64,000 nt of DNA, taken from UBA1858 sp963976865 (lineage in GTDB: Bacteria > Pseudomonadota > Gammaproteobacteria > UBA4575). The first letter of the stretch is position 1. Every line of letters begins with the position of its first letter. The stretch covers positions 1 through 64,000 of the forward strand of contig CAXBLY010000008.1 of the NCBI GenBank assembly GCA_963976865.1, written 5' to 3'. Under the pieces are notes generated by a model. The model saw only the letters and a list, made by a program, of their open reading frames with translations. It made no database searches and was not told the DNA's origin. Shown here piece after piece: positions 1 to 7,735 of the stretch. The translations under genes were made by a program, and so were the position numbers.

Positions 1-255
1 TCCATAATGGTTTCCTCACTATGATAAAGTGTTGCATCCATCGTTTGAGACCGCCGTCGGAAGCAGACACTCAAAACGATTCTGAATTAGTATATTTGAG
101 GATGCTAATATTGTATAGCAATGAATATCTTCTAACGGCCCAAAGCAGATATTTAACATTACCGATCATTATTAGACAGCAGATATTCAGGATTGGCAAA
201 ATTCATTTGTTAACTTAAAATTGATATATCCGATCATTACTGTGAGGACTAGACT
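1..255. other. 5' edge, non-coding leader with short direct repeats
   Basis: I see no convincing gene here. Two ten-base words occur twice each: AGCAGATATT at 144-153 and 178-187, 34 bases apart, and CCGATCATTA at 162-171 and 230-239, 68 bases apart. The spacings are in a 1:2 ratio and lie just ahead of the globin pair, so they could be regulator sites, but this is inference. A Shine-Dalgarno-like GAGGA sits near 244-248, ahead of the ATG at 256. Confidence 0.4.
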
Positions 256-627
256 ATGACCAGCAAGAACTCATTATATGCAAGACTAGGCGGCTATGAT
301 TCAGTATCTGCAGTAGTAGACGATTTACTTCCACGCTTAATGTCAGATTCCGTACTAAGAAGATTTTGGGATAATCGTGGAACAGATGGGCTGGAAAGAG
401 AAAAACAGCTACTAATCGACTACTTATGTGCGAGCGCGGGTGGACCTGTTCTTTATACTGGACGCGATAATAAAACTTCGCATAAAGGAATGGGGATTAC
501 AGAGAAAGATTGGGAAATATTTGTAAGGCATCTTGAAGAAACGTTAAATAAATTCAATGTACCAGATCAGGAAAGAAATGATGTATTAGAGTTTATAGCG
601 AGCACTAAAACTGACATTGTCGATTAA
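256..627 (+). CDS. Group I truncated haemoglobin (TrHbN-like)
   Basis: A 123-residue haem protein of the 2-on-2 truncated globin family, expected in the cytoplasm in O2/NO binding or NO detoxification. The N-terminal YARLGG opening, the GGP-x-x-YTGRD stretch (about 62-71) and proximal His76 in SHKGMGIT match group I. The position usually holding the distal-pocket Tyr B10 (FY in the third globin of this window) reads Leu-Leu at 24-25, so ligand stabilisation should differ from a textbook TrHbN. The ATG follows a GAGGA ribosome site. It stops directly against the start of a group II globin, so the two are almost certainly co-translated. The block is AT-rich compared with the core genes downstream. 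Confidence 0.88.
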   Translation: MTSKNSLYARLGGYDSVSAVVDDLLPRLMSDSVLRRFWDNRGTDGLEREKQLLIDYLCASAGGPVLYTGRDNKTSHKGMGITEKDWEIFVRHLEETLNKFNVPDQERNDVLEFIASTKTDIVD

Positions 628-1068
628 GTGAATAGCTTGTTTCATCAAATCGGTGGCATGTCCGAGATAAAATCTTTGGTGAATGAATTTTATGATGTTA
701 TGGATTCTGATCCTTATACTAAAGAATTGCGTGATGCACATGCTAAAATTCTAAATTCTGCTAGAAATAATTTATATCGATTTTTAACTCACTGGTTCGG
801 TGGGCCCAAGATATTCAATGATAAATATATTAATGGACAATGGCTTGAATTGCGTCATCGTCATGTAGATCTCAGCGACAAATTTGCACAGCAGTGGCTA
901 TATTGTATGGAAACTGCTATGGATAATTTGTCATTCAATAAAGAATTGCAAGAAACAGTTATGTCTCACCAAAATACAATGATTCTTGAGATGCAAGGAT
1001 TTAGAAGTAATCTTGAAATTCATAACCGAATGACAGATTTTGAGCCGAAAGTGGACTTTTTAAAATAG
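628..1068 (+). CDS. Group II truncated haemoglobin (TrHbO-like)
   Basis: A 146-residue truncated globin of group II. It shows HWFGGP (55-60), the LRHRH segment with proximal His79, Tyr B10 at residue 22 and Trp90 at the group II G8 position, a set that normally stabilises O2. It starts at GTG immediately after the TAA of the upstream group I globin with no intervening base and no separate ribosome site, so translation probably depends on termination-reinitiation. After the globin fold there is a roughly 25-residue charged tail with no recognised motif. Pairing of a group I with a group II globin in one transcript is unusual; partner or substrate is unknown. Confidence 0.88.
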   Translation: MNSLFHQIGGMSEIKSLVNEFYDVMDSDPYTKELRDAHAKILNSARNNLYRFLTHWFGGPKIFNDKYINGQWLELRHRHVDLSDKFAQQWLYCMETAMDNLSFNKELQETVMSHQNTMILEMQGFRSNLEIHNRMTDFEPKVDFLK

Positions 1069-1178
1069 AAAACAGCTTTGTATGATCGTGAATTACATCA
1101 AGTTCATTGCTATACTAGGAATGAATGAGCAGAATTGCGTACAATCAAAATAGAATTCTTCAAGATTACTATCAACAA

Positions 1179-1637
1179 ATGGGGTGTAAATTGTTAAAAT
1201 TTTTAACAGGGATTATTGCAACAATACTTCTTTCTCAAGCATCGCATGCATCAATAATTGAATTGGAAATAGTGTTTGATGATTACGCTAGTGATATTAG
1301 CTGGCAAGTAACCAATATTCCTGACAACTTGATTTTATACTCATCTCCTCTTTACTCAAATTCAATAAGTAATACAACAGTAGTGGAGTCATTTGACCTT
1401 GCTGCTGGATCGTACTTCTTTGAGATTTTCGATTCTTATGGTGATGGATTATGTTGTAATGAAGGTAACGGTAGTTATTTGCTTAGACAAGACGCAATAA
1501 ATCTATATACATCAAATGGACAATTTAATTCCGGTGAAAAAATTGAGTTTTCGGTATCAAGTGTTCCTGTACCTGCGGCATTTTGGCTCTTTGGATCAGC
1601 GATTGGGTTGTTTGGGTTAATACGTCGCAATGCCTGA
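1179..1637 (+). CDS. Secreted PEP-CTERM-like surface protein
   Basis: A small exported protein. The frame opens at an ATG at 1125, but a hydrophobic signal peptide ending in SHA begins only at Met 1179, and a TTG at 1191 after GGGGTG is also possible, so the start is uncertain. The mature part contains DSYGDGLCCNEGNGSY, an Asp/Gly-rich segment with a Cys pair. The C-terminus has VPVPAAFWLFGS, a hydrophobic helix and an RR cap. This is the VPxPA variant of the PEP-CTERM sorting signal, normally recognised by an exosortase/archaeosortase-type transpeptidase. No exosortase gene is in this window. The function of the mature protein is unknown. The gene is AT-rich and lies in the accessory block. 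Confidence 0.7.
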   Translation: MGCKLLKFLTGIIATILLSQASHASIIELEIVFDDYASDISWQVTNIPDNLILYSSPLYSNSISNTTVVESFDLAAGSYFFEIFDSYGDGLCCNEGNGSYLLRQDAINLYTSNGQFNSGEKIEFSVSSVPVPAAFWLFGSAIGLFGLIRRNA

Positions 1638-1685
1638 ATCTTTAAATTGAATTGCAAAGTATTTATCCTTATTGAATGACCACTT

Positions 1686-2213
1686 TTGAGCCGTAAAGCG
1701 ACACAAATCAAAATAGCTCTAGTTGTTATAGCGTGGTTTTACACTTCAGCTGCGATGGCCGATATCATTGGCCAGGTTATAGCCGTCACAGATGGTGATA
1801 CAATTATGGTTCTAGATAATCGTAAAGTCGAATATAGGGTTCGTTTATCGGGCATCGATGCTCCCGAGCGGGGCCAACCTTTTGGAAGCAAGTCCCGTGA
1901 ACATCTGGCTACACTAATCGCAGGTAAAACCGTCAGAGTTGAATCTTCAAAGAAAGACCGTTGTGGAAGAATCTTGGGTAAGGTATGGGTGCAGCCATCG
2001 GACTGTTCAAAGTGCGGGCTAACCCTGAATGCAAACTATGCCCAGTTGCTATCAGGGATGGCATGGTGGTACCGATACTATGCAAAAGATCAGTCACCAG
2101 AGGACAGAGGTAGATATGAGTCCGCAGAAAATGAGGCTACAAAACGCGGTTGGGGTCTATGGGCTGACACACACCCAATAAATCCGTATGACTGGCGTAA
2201 GGGGAAGCGCTAA
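1686..2213 (+). CDS. Secreted thermonuclease-like nuclease (SNase domain)
   Basis: A 175-residue protein with an N-terminal hydrophobic signal segment ending in SAAMA at about residue 25, followed by one staphylococcal nuclease (OB-fold) domain. Visible catalytic elements are DGDT, the RVRLSGIDAPE segment carrying the Arg, Asp and Glu of the active site, and the later Arg in KKDRCGR. This predicts a Ca2+-dependent periplasmic or secreted phosphodiesterase acting on DNA or RNA. The start is a TTG at 1686 without a clear ribosome site. A shorter start inside the signal peptide would damage export, so TTG is preferred. It lies about 50 bases after the PEP-CTERM gene on the same strand. Confidence 0.85.
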   Translation: MSRKATQIKIALVVIAWFYTSAAMADIIGQVIAVTDGDTIMVLDNRKVEYRVRLSGIDAPERGQPFGSKSREHLATLIAGKTVRVESSKKDRCGRILGKVWVQPSDCSKCGLTLNANYAQLLSGMAWWYRYYAKDQSPEDRGRYESAENEATKRGWGLWADTHPINPYDWRKGKR

Positions 2214-2443
2214 ATTTATTATATTTCAGCTTTTAAGTCGTTACAGATATATCAAAAGATTACACTTAATAAGACCAGAGCTTCCTGCCACCTTCATACA
2301 CTTAATAGATAAAAGATTGGACAATCAGTACCAAGCAAATCTTTCTAATGCTTGTAAAATAGTTGCAGACAACATGCAGCATTAAATATTAATGAGAAAA
2401 AAAACAGAGCACCTGAAAGCTTAACTATTGAATTAGAATTTAA

Positions 2444-2520
2444 TGGTGGCTATGGGTGGACTTGAACCACCGACCCCAGCATTATGAATGCTGTGCTCTA
2501 ACCAGCTGAGCTACATAGCC
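2444..2520 (-). tRNA. tRNA-Met (CAU), elongator type
   Basis: On the minus strand a full cloverleaf is visible. The acceptor stem GGCTATG pairs with CATAGCC and is followed by A and an encoded CCA. The D-arm is AGCTCAGCTGGTTAGAGC, and the anticodon stem-loop is CAGCA-TTCATAA-TGCTG with CAT at 2486-2484. The T-arm carries GGTTCAAGTCC. The 5' end pairs normally (G1-C72), unlike initiator tRNA, and the body resembles elongator tRNA-Met. A lysidine-modified Ile2 identity cannot be fully excluded from the anticodon alone. Confidence 0.93.
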
Positions 2521-2616
2521 ATATTTTGAATGGAGCTGCGCAAGATACGTGACAGGCGAAATTCTGTCAATAAATCCAGATTATATCTATTATATCTCTA
2601 TCGGCGCAGATTGGTG

Positions 2617-3708
2617 TCACACATTAAAGCGGAAATGTACAACATCACCCTCATGCATGAGGTAGTCCTTCCCTTCCAGACGCCATTTTCCGGCATCTTT
2701 TGCTCCTTGTTCTCCATTTCCCTTTATATAGTCGTCAAACGCGACGACTTCCGCGCGGATAAACCCTTTTTCGAAATCTGTGTGAATGCGGCCAGCTGCC
2801 TGAGGGGCGCTTGCACCCTGCAACACTGTCCAGGCGCGTGCTTCTTTGGGGCCGACCGTGAAGAAGGTTTGCAGGCTGAGTAATCCATAACCAGCCCGTA
2901 TGACCAGATTTAACCCTGGCTCACTCAAACCCATGTCCTGTAGAAATTCATCTCTCTCTGAGTCTTCTAACTGGGCAATCTCGGCTTCTATTTGCGCACA
3001 TACTGTGACAAATTGAGCCTGCTCTTTTTCAGCAAATGCAGACAGCCTGTTAGCCAATTCACTATTTTCAAGCGAGTTCTCATCAACGTTTGCAATATAC
3101 ATAATTGGTTTACGCGTAATCAGATGCAAGTGATGAAGTATTTTTTCCTGTTCTTTATCTGCATGAAATGATCTTGCTGACAAGCCTTCACCCAAATGAT
3201 CACGCAGCGCAGTCATGACATCCAGTTGAATAATTGCATCTTTATTACCTGACCTGGATAACTTGCCCAGTCGCTGTATACTTTTTTCAACGGATTCCAG
3301 ATCCGCAAGAATCAGTTCTGTATTAATAGTTTCTACGTCGCTTAACGGATCAATTTTTCCGTCGACATGAACGACATCGTCATCCTCAAAGCAGCGAACC
3401 ACATGCGCTATGGCATCTGTTTCACGAATATTTGCCAGGAACTGGTTACCCAGCCCTTCACCTTTCGAAGCCCCGGCAACCAGCCCTGCAATATCAACAA
3501 ACTCCATGACAGTAGGAATGACTTTCTCAGATTTTGCGATACTGGCTAACTGCTCCAGGCGAGGATCAGGCACAGGGACTACACCAACGTTTGGCTCAAT
3601 CGTACAGAAAGGATAGTTTTCGGCAGCAATTTCTGCGCGTGTTAGCGCATTAAAGAGTGTTGACTTACCCACGTTGGGCAAACCAACGATTCCGCATTTA
3701 AATCCCAT
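2617..3708 (-). CDS. ychF: Ribosome-associated GTPase/ATPase YchF
   Basis: A 363-residue P-loop NTPase of the Obg-related YchF/OLA1 family, of normal length. GLPNVGKS at about residues 9-16 is the Walker A/G1 motif, DIAGLVAGASKGEG covers G3, and the C-terminal part (LQTFFTVGPKEARAW onward) is the TGS-type domain. Family members bind ATP better than GTP and act on ribosomes in stress and translation control. It lies 24 bases downstream of pth in the same direction, the usual pth-ychF pair of proteobacteria. The start has GGGAA ahead of the ATG. Confidence 0.97.
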   Translation of the reverse strand: MGFKCGIVGLPNVGKSTLFNALTRAEIAAENYPFCTIEPNVGVVPVPDPRLEQLASIAKSEKVIPTVMEFVDIAGLVAGASKGEGLGNQFLANIRETDAIAHVVRCFEDDDVVHVDGKIDPLSDVETINTELILADLESVEKSIQRLGKLSRSGNKDAIIQLDVMTALRDHLGEGLSARSFHADKEQEKILHHLHLITRKPIMYIANVDENSLENSELANRLSAFAEKEQAQFVTVCAQIEAEIAQLEDSERDEFLQDMGLSEPGLNLVIRAGYGLLSLQTFFTVGPKEARAWTVLQGASAPQAAGRIHTDFEKGFIRAEVVAFDDYIKGNGEQGAKDAGKWRLEGKDYLMHEGDVVHFRFNV

Positions 3709-3732
3709 GATGTTCCCGTCTTGCTCGCCCTG

Positions 3733-4323
3733 TTATTCGTCTGGCTTTTTATGTAGTGCACGCATTGCGGCTTCCATGTCACCTGTTAATACATCTGTCA
3801 TAGTATCCATTACGCGGTCTAGTGAATTTTCAATAATACTTTGCTCTTTACTCGAAGGAGGCTTCATTACGAACGACAACACCTGTTCTTTACTCCCAGG
3901 GTGACCTACTCCAACACGCAGACGCCAGAAGTCTTTGGCGAAATGCTTAAAGATGTCACGAATGCCGTTATGCCCTCCATGCCCACCGGCCCACTTCAGC
4001 CTTGATGTGCCTACCGGCAGATCAAGCTCATCATGAGCGACCAGAGTATTTTCAGGTGCAATTTGGTAGTACTTGGCAAAGGGAGCAACACATTCGCCGC
4101 TGAGATTCATAAATGTTGCAGGTTTCACCAGCCACACACGCCTGCCTTCATAGTCAAATGAAGTTACTTCCGCTTTGAATTTCGATTCATTACGAAAACT
4201 GACTTGATGGTGCCGGGCAAGCAGGTCTAAAAACCAGAACCCGGCATTGTGCCGGGTTGCGGTATATTTATCGCCTGGATTGCCTAGGCCAACAATCAAC
4301 TGAATCGGGGATATGCCCGCCAC
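3733..4323 (-). CDS. pth: Peptidyl-tRNA hydrolase
   Basis: A 196-residue cytosolic esterase that releases peptide from prematurely dropped peptidyl-tRNA, recycling tRNA. The Pth signature is complete: GLGNPG with Asn15, the TRHNAG catalytic His25, the FMNLSG substrate loop, and HDELDLP with Asp98 matching the Asp93 of E. coli. It sits between rplY (35 bases upstream) and ychF (24 bases downstream) in one leftward run, so co-transcription of translation-linked genes is likely. Confidence 0.97.
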   Translation of the reverse strand: MAGISPIQLIVGLGNPGDKYTATRHNAGFWFLDLLARHHQVSFRNESKFKAEVTSFDYEGRRVWLVKPATFMNLSGECVAPFAKYYQIAPENTLVAHDELDLPVGTSRLKWAGGHGGHNGIRDIFKHFAKDFWRLRVGVGHPGSKEQVLSFVMKPPSSKEQSIIENSLDRVMDTMTDVLTGDMEAAMRALHKKPDE

Positions 4324-4358
4324 AATCAGTGTTTTATCCAGTCAAACCCAATACAGCA

Positions 4359-5012
4359 CTATTCTTCGCTGTCAGGCTTTTCTTCATCAGTTTCAGGTGC
4401 AACAGGAGCTTCTGTTGGCTCTTCTTCTACAACCTTAGTGGCATGGACATTCACAACCTGCTGATCTTGTCCTTCCCCGTGAGTTAAGGCAGTAAGCGTC
4501 ACACCTTCCGGCATTTTAATCTCGGTAAGATGTACAGCATCGCCTATATGCAATTCCGTCAAGTCAATTTCAATAAACTCAGGAATGTTTTTCGGCAGAC
4601 ATGTCACTTCGACTTCTGTTATCTGGTGACTAATCTGACCACCTTCCATCTTGACACCATGACATACTTCTTCACCAATAAAGTGAAGTGGTACGTGGAT
4701 ATTGATTTCCTGGTCGTCACTCACACGCAGAAAATCCATATGCAAAATGACAGGCTTTGCCGGATGACGTTGCAGATCACGCAAAATTACTTTTTGCTTC
4801 TTGCCTTCCAGATTCACCGTCAGGATATGCGAATAAAATGCTTCGTTTTCCAGGTTATGTCTGATTTTATTGTGATCCAAAGAAATACTCTCTGGGTCAA
4901 CACCCGCGCCATATAGAATAGCAGGTACACGGCCAGTACGACGTAGGCGGCGGCTCGCACCTTTCCCTAAATCGCTACGTGGCTCGGCATCTAGACTAAA
5001 ATCGATGCTCAT
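4359..5012 (-). CDS. rplY: 50S ribosomal protein L25, long Ctc form
   Basis: A 217-residue L25/Ctc protein that binds 5S rRNA in the large subunit. The N-terminal half (about 1-95) is the L25 RNA-binding beta-barrel, including RRTGRVPAILYG. The C-terminal half is the TL5/Ctc domain missing from the short E. coli form. The last 25 residues are a highly acidic Glu/Pro tail (EEEPTEAP to DSEE), common in this subfamily. It is preceded by prs and followed by pth in the same direction. A 12-bp perfect hairpin stands between prs and this gene and could terminate or attenuate read-through into it. Confidence 0.95.
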   Translation of the reverse strand: MSIDFSLDAEPRSDLGKGASRRLRRTGRVPAILYGAGVDPESISLDHNKIRHNLENEAFYSHILTVNLEGKKQKVILRDLQRHPAKPVILHMDFLRVSDDQEINIHVPLHFIGEEVCHGVKMEGGQISHQITEVEVTCLPKNIPEFIEIDLTELHIGDAVHLTEIKMPEGVTLTALTHGEGQDQQVVNVHATKVVEEEPTEAPVAPETDEEKPDSEE

Positions 5013-5077
5013 TTAATTTCTCCTAAATATTTTAAATAAAAAACACACACTTGCGACCAGTGTATGCACAACTCAAA

Positions 5078-5108
5078 GTCATGCCGACAAACTAGATGTC
5101 GGCATGAC
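5078..5108 (-). terminator. Perfect 12-bp hairpin between prs and rplY
   Basis: GTCATGCCGACA (5078-5089) pairs perfectly with TGTCGGCATGAC (5097-5108) around a 7-base loop. It begins one base beyond the prs stop codon on the minus strand. The following tract on that strand is only weakly T-rich (ACTTTGAG), so it may be an inefficient terminator, an attenuator or an mRNA-stabilising hairpin rather than a strong rho-independent terminator. Confidence 0.6.
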
Positions 5109-5109
5109 C

Positions 5110-6084
5110 TTAATCCATAAACAGAGTACTAACGGACTCCTCAAAACTAATTCTTCGTATAGTCTCTGCTAACAAGCCCGAGACTTTTAACCGCCTGATG
5201 CGATCACAGTTCAGCGCATCTTCTCTGAGTGGAATTGTGTCTGTGACGACCAGTTCATCCAGCTCAGAACCCGCAATATTCTTGATTGCATTGCCTGACA
5301 ACACAGGGTGAGTAGCGTAGGCAATGACGGCCTTGGCTCCGTGCTCTTTCAATGCCTGTGCAGCTTTGCACAGCGTGCCTGCCGTATCTACAAGATCGTC
5401 GACGATGACACAGGTTTTATTTTTCACTTCACCAATAATATGCATCACTTGTGCAACATTGGCTTGTGGACGGCGTTTATCAATGATCGCTAAATCCGCA
5501 TCATCCAGTCGCTTCGCGATTGCGCGGGCACGTACAACGCCTCCCACATCGGGCGATACTACAATCAAATTTGAATACTTTTGTTTGTATATATCCCCAA
5601 GCAATACGGGCGATGCATAGACATTATCTACTGGCACATCAAAAAACCCCTGAATTTGATCTGCATGTAAATCTACTGTCAGTACACGATCAGCACCAAT
5701 ATTGGAAATCATGTTGGCTACGACTTTGGCCGAGATGGGAACCCGCATTGACCGTACTCTGCGATCCTGACGCGAGTAACCGAAATAAGGAATCACCGCA
5801 GTAATTCGATCTGCCGATGCGCGCTTGAGCGCATCAACCATGATCATCAATTCCATGATGTTATCGTTTGTTGGCATACCGGTTGGCTGCACGACAAACA
5901 CATCACGGCCACGCACATTTTCCTGTATTTCTACCTGAATTTCACCATCACTAAACGAACCAACCACCGCTTTGCCTAATGGAATGTTCAGTTTTTCGAC
6001 TATGTCCCGTGCCAGCTCAGGATGGGCATTACCGGTAAACACCATCAAGCGACTGTCGTCGTATTGTCCGTTGTCTTGTGTCAC
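5110..6084 (-). CDS. prs: Ribose-phosphate pyrophosphokinase (PRPP synthase)
   Basis: A 324-residue enzyme making PRPP from ribose-5-phosphate and ATP for nucleotide, histidine, tryptophan and NAD synthesis. Clear motifs are FTGNAHPELA at the N-terminus, FGYSRQDRR (ATP site), DLHADQIQGFFD, VVSPDVGG, and the PRPP-binding loop VIVDDLVDTAGT. The chosen start is a GTG. It adds about 10 residues before RLMVFTGN compared with typical members, so a slightly shorter N-terminus is possible. The tRNA-Gln gene lies 27 bases upstream on the same strand, as in many gammaproteobacteria where ispE, tRNA-Gln and prs are neighbours. Confidence 0.97.
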   Translation of the reverse strand: MTQDNGQYDDSRLMVFTGNAHPELARDIVEKLNIPLGKAVVGSFSDGEIQVEIQENVRGRDVFVVQPTGMPTNDNIMELMIMVDALKRASADRITAVIPYFGYSRQDRRVRSMRVPISAKVVANMISNIGADRVLTVDLHADQIQGFFDVPVDNVYASPVLLGDIYKQKYSNLIVVSPDVGGVVRARAIAKRLDDADLAIIDKRRPQANVAQVMHIIGEVKNKTCVIVDDLVDTAGTLCKAAQALKEHGAKAVIAYATHPVLSGNAIKNIAGSELDELVVTDTIPLREDALNCDRIRRLKVSGLLAETIRRISFEESVSTLFMD

Positions 6085-6111
6085 GCTAATCCCACACTAT
6101 GCTTAAGAATT

Positions 6112-6186
6112 TGGCTGGGCCGGTAGGACTCGAACCTACGAATGCGGAGATCAAAACCCCGTGCCTTACCACTTGGCGACGGCCCA
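6112..6186 (-). tRNA. tRNA-Gln (UUG)
   Basis: The minus-strand cloverleaf has acceptor stem TGGGCCG/CGGCCCA with discriminator G and encoded CCA, D-arm CGCCAAGTGGTAAGGC, anticodon stem-loop CGGGG-TTTTGAT-CTCCG with anticodon TTG, and T-arm GTAGGTTCGAGTCCTAC. The weak U1-A72 first pair is typical of tRNA-Gln. It lies between ispE and prs. With gatCAB elsewhere in this window, this tRNA may be charged with Glu first and amidated, although a glnS elsewhere in the genome cannot be excluded. Confidence 0.95.
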
Positions 6187-6225
6187 ATTATTTTTTCTGA
6201 TGCACTTAAACCAGTTTAAGCAACA

Positions 6226-7074
6226 TCACTGTCCAGTATCGATCTGGGTTTTTAATGGCGATATATTTCTTGCCTGCGCAACATATGCTGTCATCCCTTG
6301 TGGACACCGGGATTGTATCTCAACAGCGGATTTTTTATCTGCGAAAGCGGCAACCACACATCCTCCCGTTCCTGTCAGGAATGGATGGCTGTCATTACCA
6401 AGCCAATCAAAAACCGAATCTATCTTCGGATACTGAGCCCGTACTACCGGCTCAAATACATTTCCGAACTCCCCTGGTTTAGGGGGGCATATTGTGAGCT
6501 GGGGACTATTACGTGTCAATTGGGAATACGCAAACATTTGCGCTGTTGAGACATGAATTCCTGTATTTATTATCAAATACCAGCATTCTTCCATCTCAAT
6601 GGCTGTTAATTGCTCACCCACACCCTCTGCCCATGCTGCTCGACCACGAATAAACACTGGCACATCTGCACCTAACTGCTTGCCCAAATCGGCTAATTCA
6701 TCCTCACTGGCGTTGACTGACCACATTTCATTCAGTACCAGCAATGTTGTCGCCGCGTCTGAGCTTGCGCCTCCCAATCCACCGCCCATGGGAATATTTT
6801 TTGTCAGTGTTATCTCGACACCCTGCTTCACATTAGCGGTGCTTTGCAGCAATAAGGCTGCCCGTACACATAGATCCTGGTCATTCGACACGCCTGCGAT
6901 TTCCGTTGTACGAATTACTTGGGCATCCTGTCTGGATGTAAATTGAAGCTGATCGCACAGGTCCACAAACTGGAATGCCGTTTGCAGTTCGTGCATACCA
7001 TCCTCACGTTGTCGTGTGATGCGCAAAAACAGGTTGATTTTAGCGGGGGCCAGCCAGCTTACTGGAGTGTCCAC
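6226..7074 (-). CDS. ispE: 4-diphosphocytidyl-2-C-methyl-D-erythritol kinase
   Basis: A 282-residue GHMP kinase of the MEP isoprenoid pathway, phosphorylating CDP-ME at the 2-hydroxyl. LAPAKINLFLRI near the N-terminus carries the substrate Lys. PMGGGLGGASSDAATTL (about 95-111) is the GHMP ATP-binding glycine loop. GADVPVFIRGRAAWAEGVGE holds the catalytic Asp. LTGTGGCVVAAF is the C-terminal glycine motif. Its start overlaps the end of lolB by 16 bases, so the two are translationally coupled. Confidence 0.97.
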   Translation of the reverse strand: MDTPVSWLAPAKINLFLRITRQREDGMHELQTAFQFVDLCDQLQFTSRQDAQVIRTTEIAGVSNDQDLCVRAALLLQSTANVKQGVEITLTKNIPMGGGLGGASSDAATTLLVLNEMWSVNASEDELADLGKQLGADVPVFIRGRAAWAEGVGEQLTAIEMEECWYLIINTGIHVSTAQMFAYSQLTRNSPQLTICPPKPGEFGNVFEPVVRAQYPKIDSVFDWLGNDSHPFLTGTGGCVVAAFADKKSAVEIQSRCPQGMTAYVAQARNISPLKTQIDTGQ

Positions 7075-7697
7075 TGACTGATTTTGACTGTTAGCGTTAT
7101 ATTTTCAAATTCCAGAAGCACTTGTGCCGGCATCTGGTAGGGTTCATTTTGCACGTAGTCCAGATAGGAAATTGCCCACCCCTGCTGATTGAGTGATTTT
7201 GTTAAGCCACTGTCATCCAGCACAATGTCATCAATGATTTCATTCGGCAAGGGCACACCCTGAAGCCAGTAACGCATACCGGTCACTGGAATATTGATTG
7301 CAAACAGCTCATGTATAAGCGCTTCTGCATCATCTCCCTGATAACGCTCACCTTTGGATGTCCTGGCGACAACCCCTGATGCTGTGCCGTCAATTACCGC
7401 TATCGTCCTGCCTATAAAATCACGCAATTTAATTTGATAAGTATCAGACTGCTGCTCCCAGACGGCTCGGGCTTTAAATTTTTGCTGATCAGTGTCACCT
7501 ATCAGTGTAATTTGCGCGACCCAGTTTTCCTGTTCATATAAATAGTCAGTACGCGCATCCCACGCATGCTTAGGGTCATCAACGAGCGGTGGTTGAGGCG
7601 TTGTAGTACATGCGGCAAGAAACAGCACAGCCAGCAGCAACAGACCTGCCCTGGCTTGCTGCAAAGACAAAACAAGAGGCCTGAACTTGAGAATCAT
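7059..7697 (-). CDS. lolB: Outer-membrane lipoprotein receptor LolB
   Basis: A 212-residue lipoprotein that accepts lipoproteins from LolA and inserts them in the outer membrane. An N-terminal hydrophobic helix ends in the lipobox LAAC, at about Cys30. The mature part follows the LolB pattern: a W-x-A/V-x-I strand near NWVAQITL, then FKARAVWEQQSDTYQIKLRDF, and later MRYWLQGVPLP. The last residue lies inside ispE, an arrangement conserved in gammaproteobacteria. A TPR lipoprotein gene lies 38 bases upstream on the same strand. Confidence 0.92.
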   Translation of the reverse strand: MILKFRPLVLSLQQARAGLLLLAVLFLAACTTTPQPPLVDDPKHAWDARTDYLYEQENWVAQITLIGDTDQQKFKARAVWEQQSDTYQIKLRDFIGRTIAVIDGTASGVVARTSKGERYQGDDAEALIHELFAINIPVTGMRYWLQGVPLPNEIIDDIVLDDSGLTKSLNQQGWAISYLDYVQNEPYQMPAQVLLEFENITLTVKISQWTLQ

Positions 7698-7735
7698 TTT
7701 TCGAAATATTTATTCAAGCGAAACGCCTGGAGGAT

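Noticed and set aside
21..218. 65-codon plus-strand open frame at the left edge
   Set aside because: No ribosome site, no recognisable motif, random-looking composition and it overlaps the repeat words of the globin promoter.
2188..2385. 65-codon frame overlapping the end of the SNase gene
   Set aside because: Starts inside the nuclease gene in another frame, no ribosome site and no family features.
2444..2520. tRNA with CAU anticodon as initiator tRNA
   Set aside because: The first acceptor pair is intact (G1-C72) and the anticodon stem lacks three G-C pairs, so it is not tRNA-fMet.
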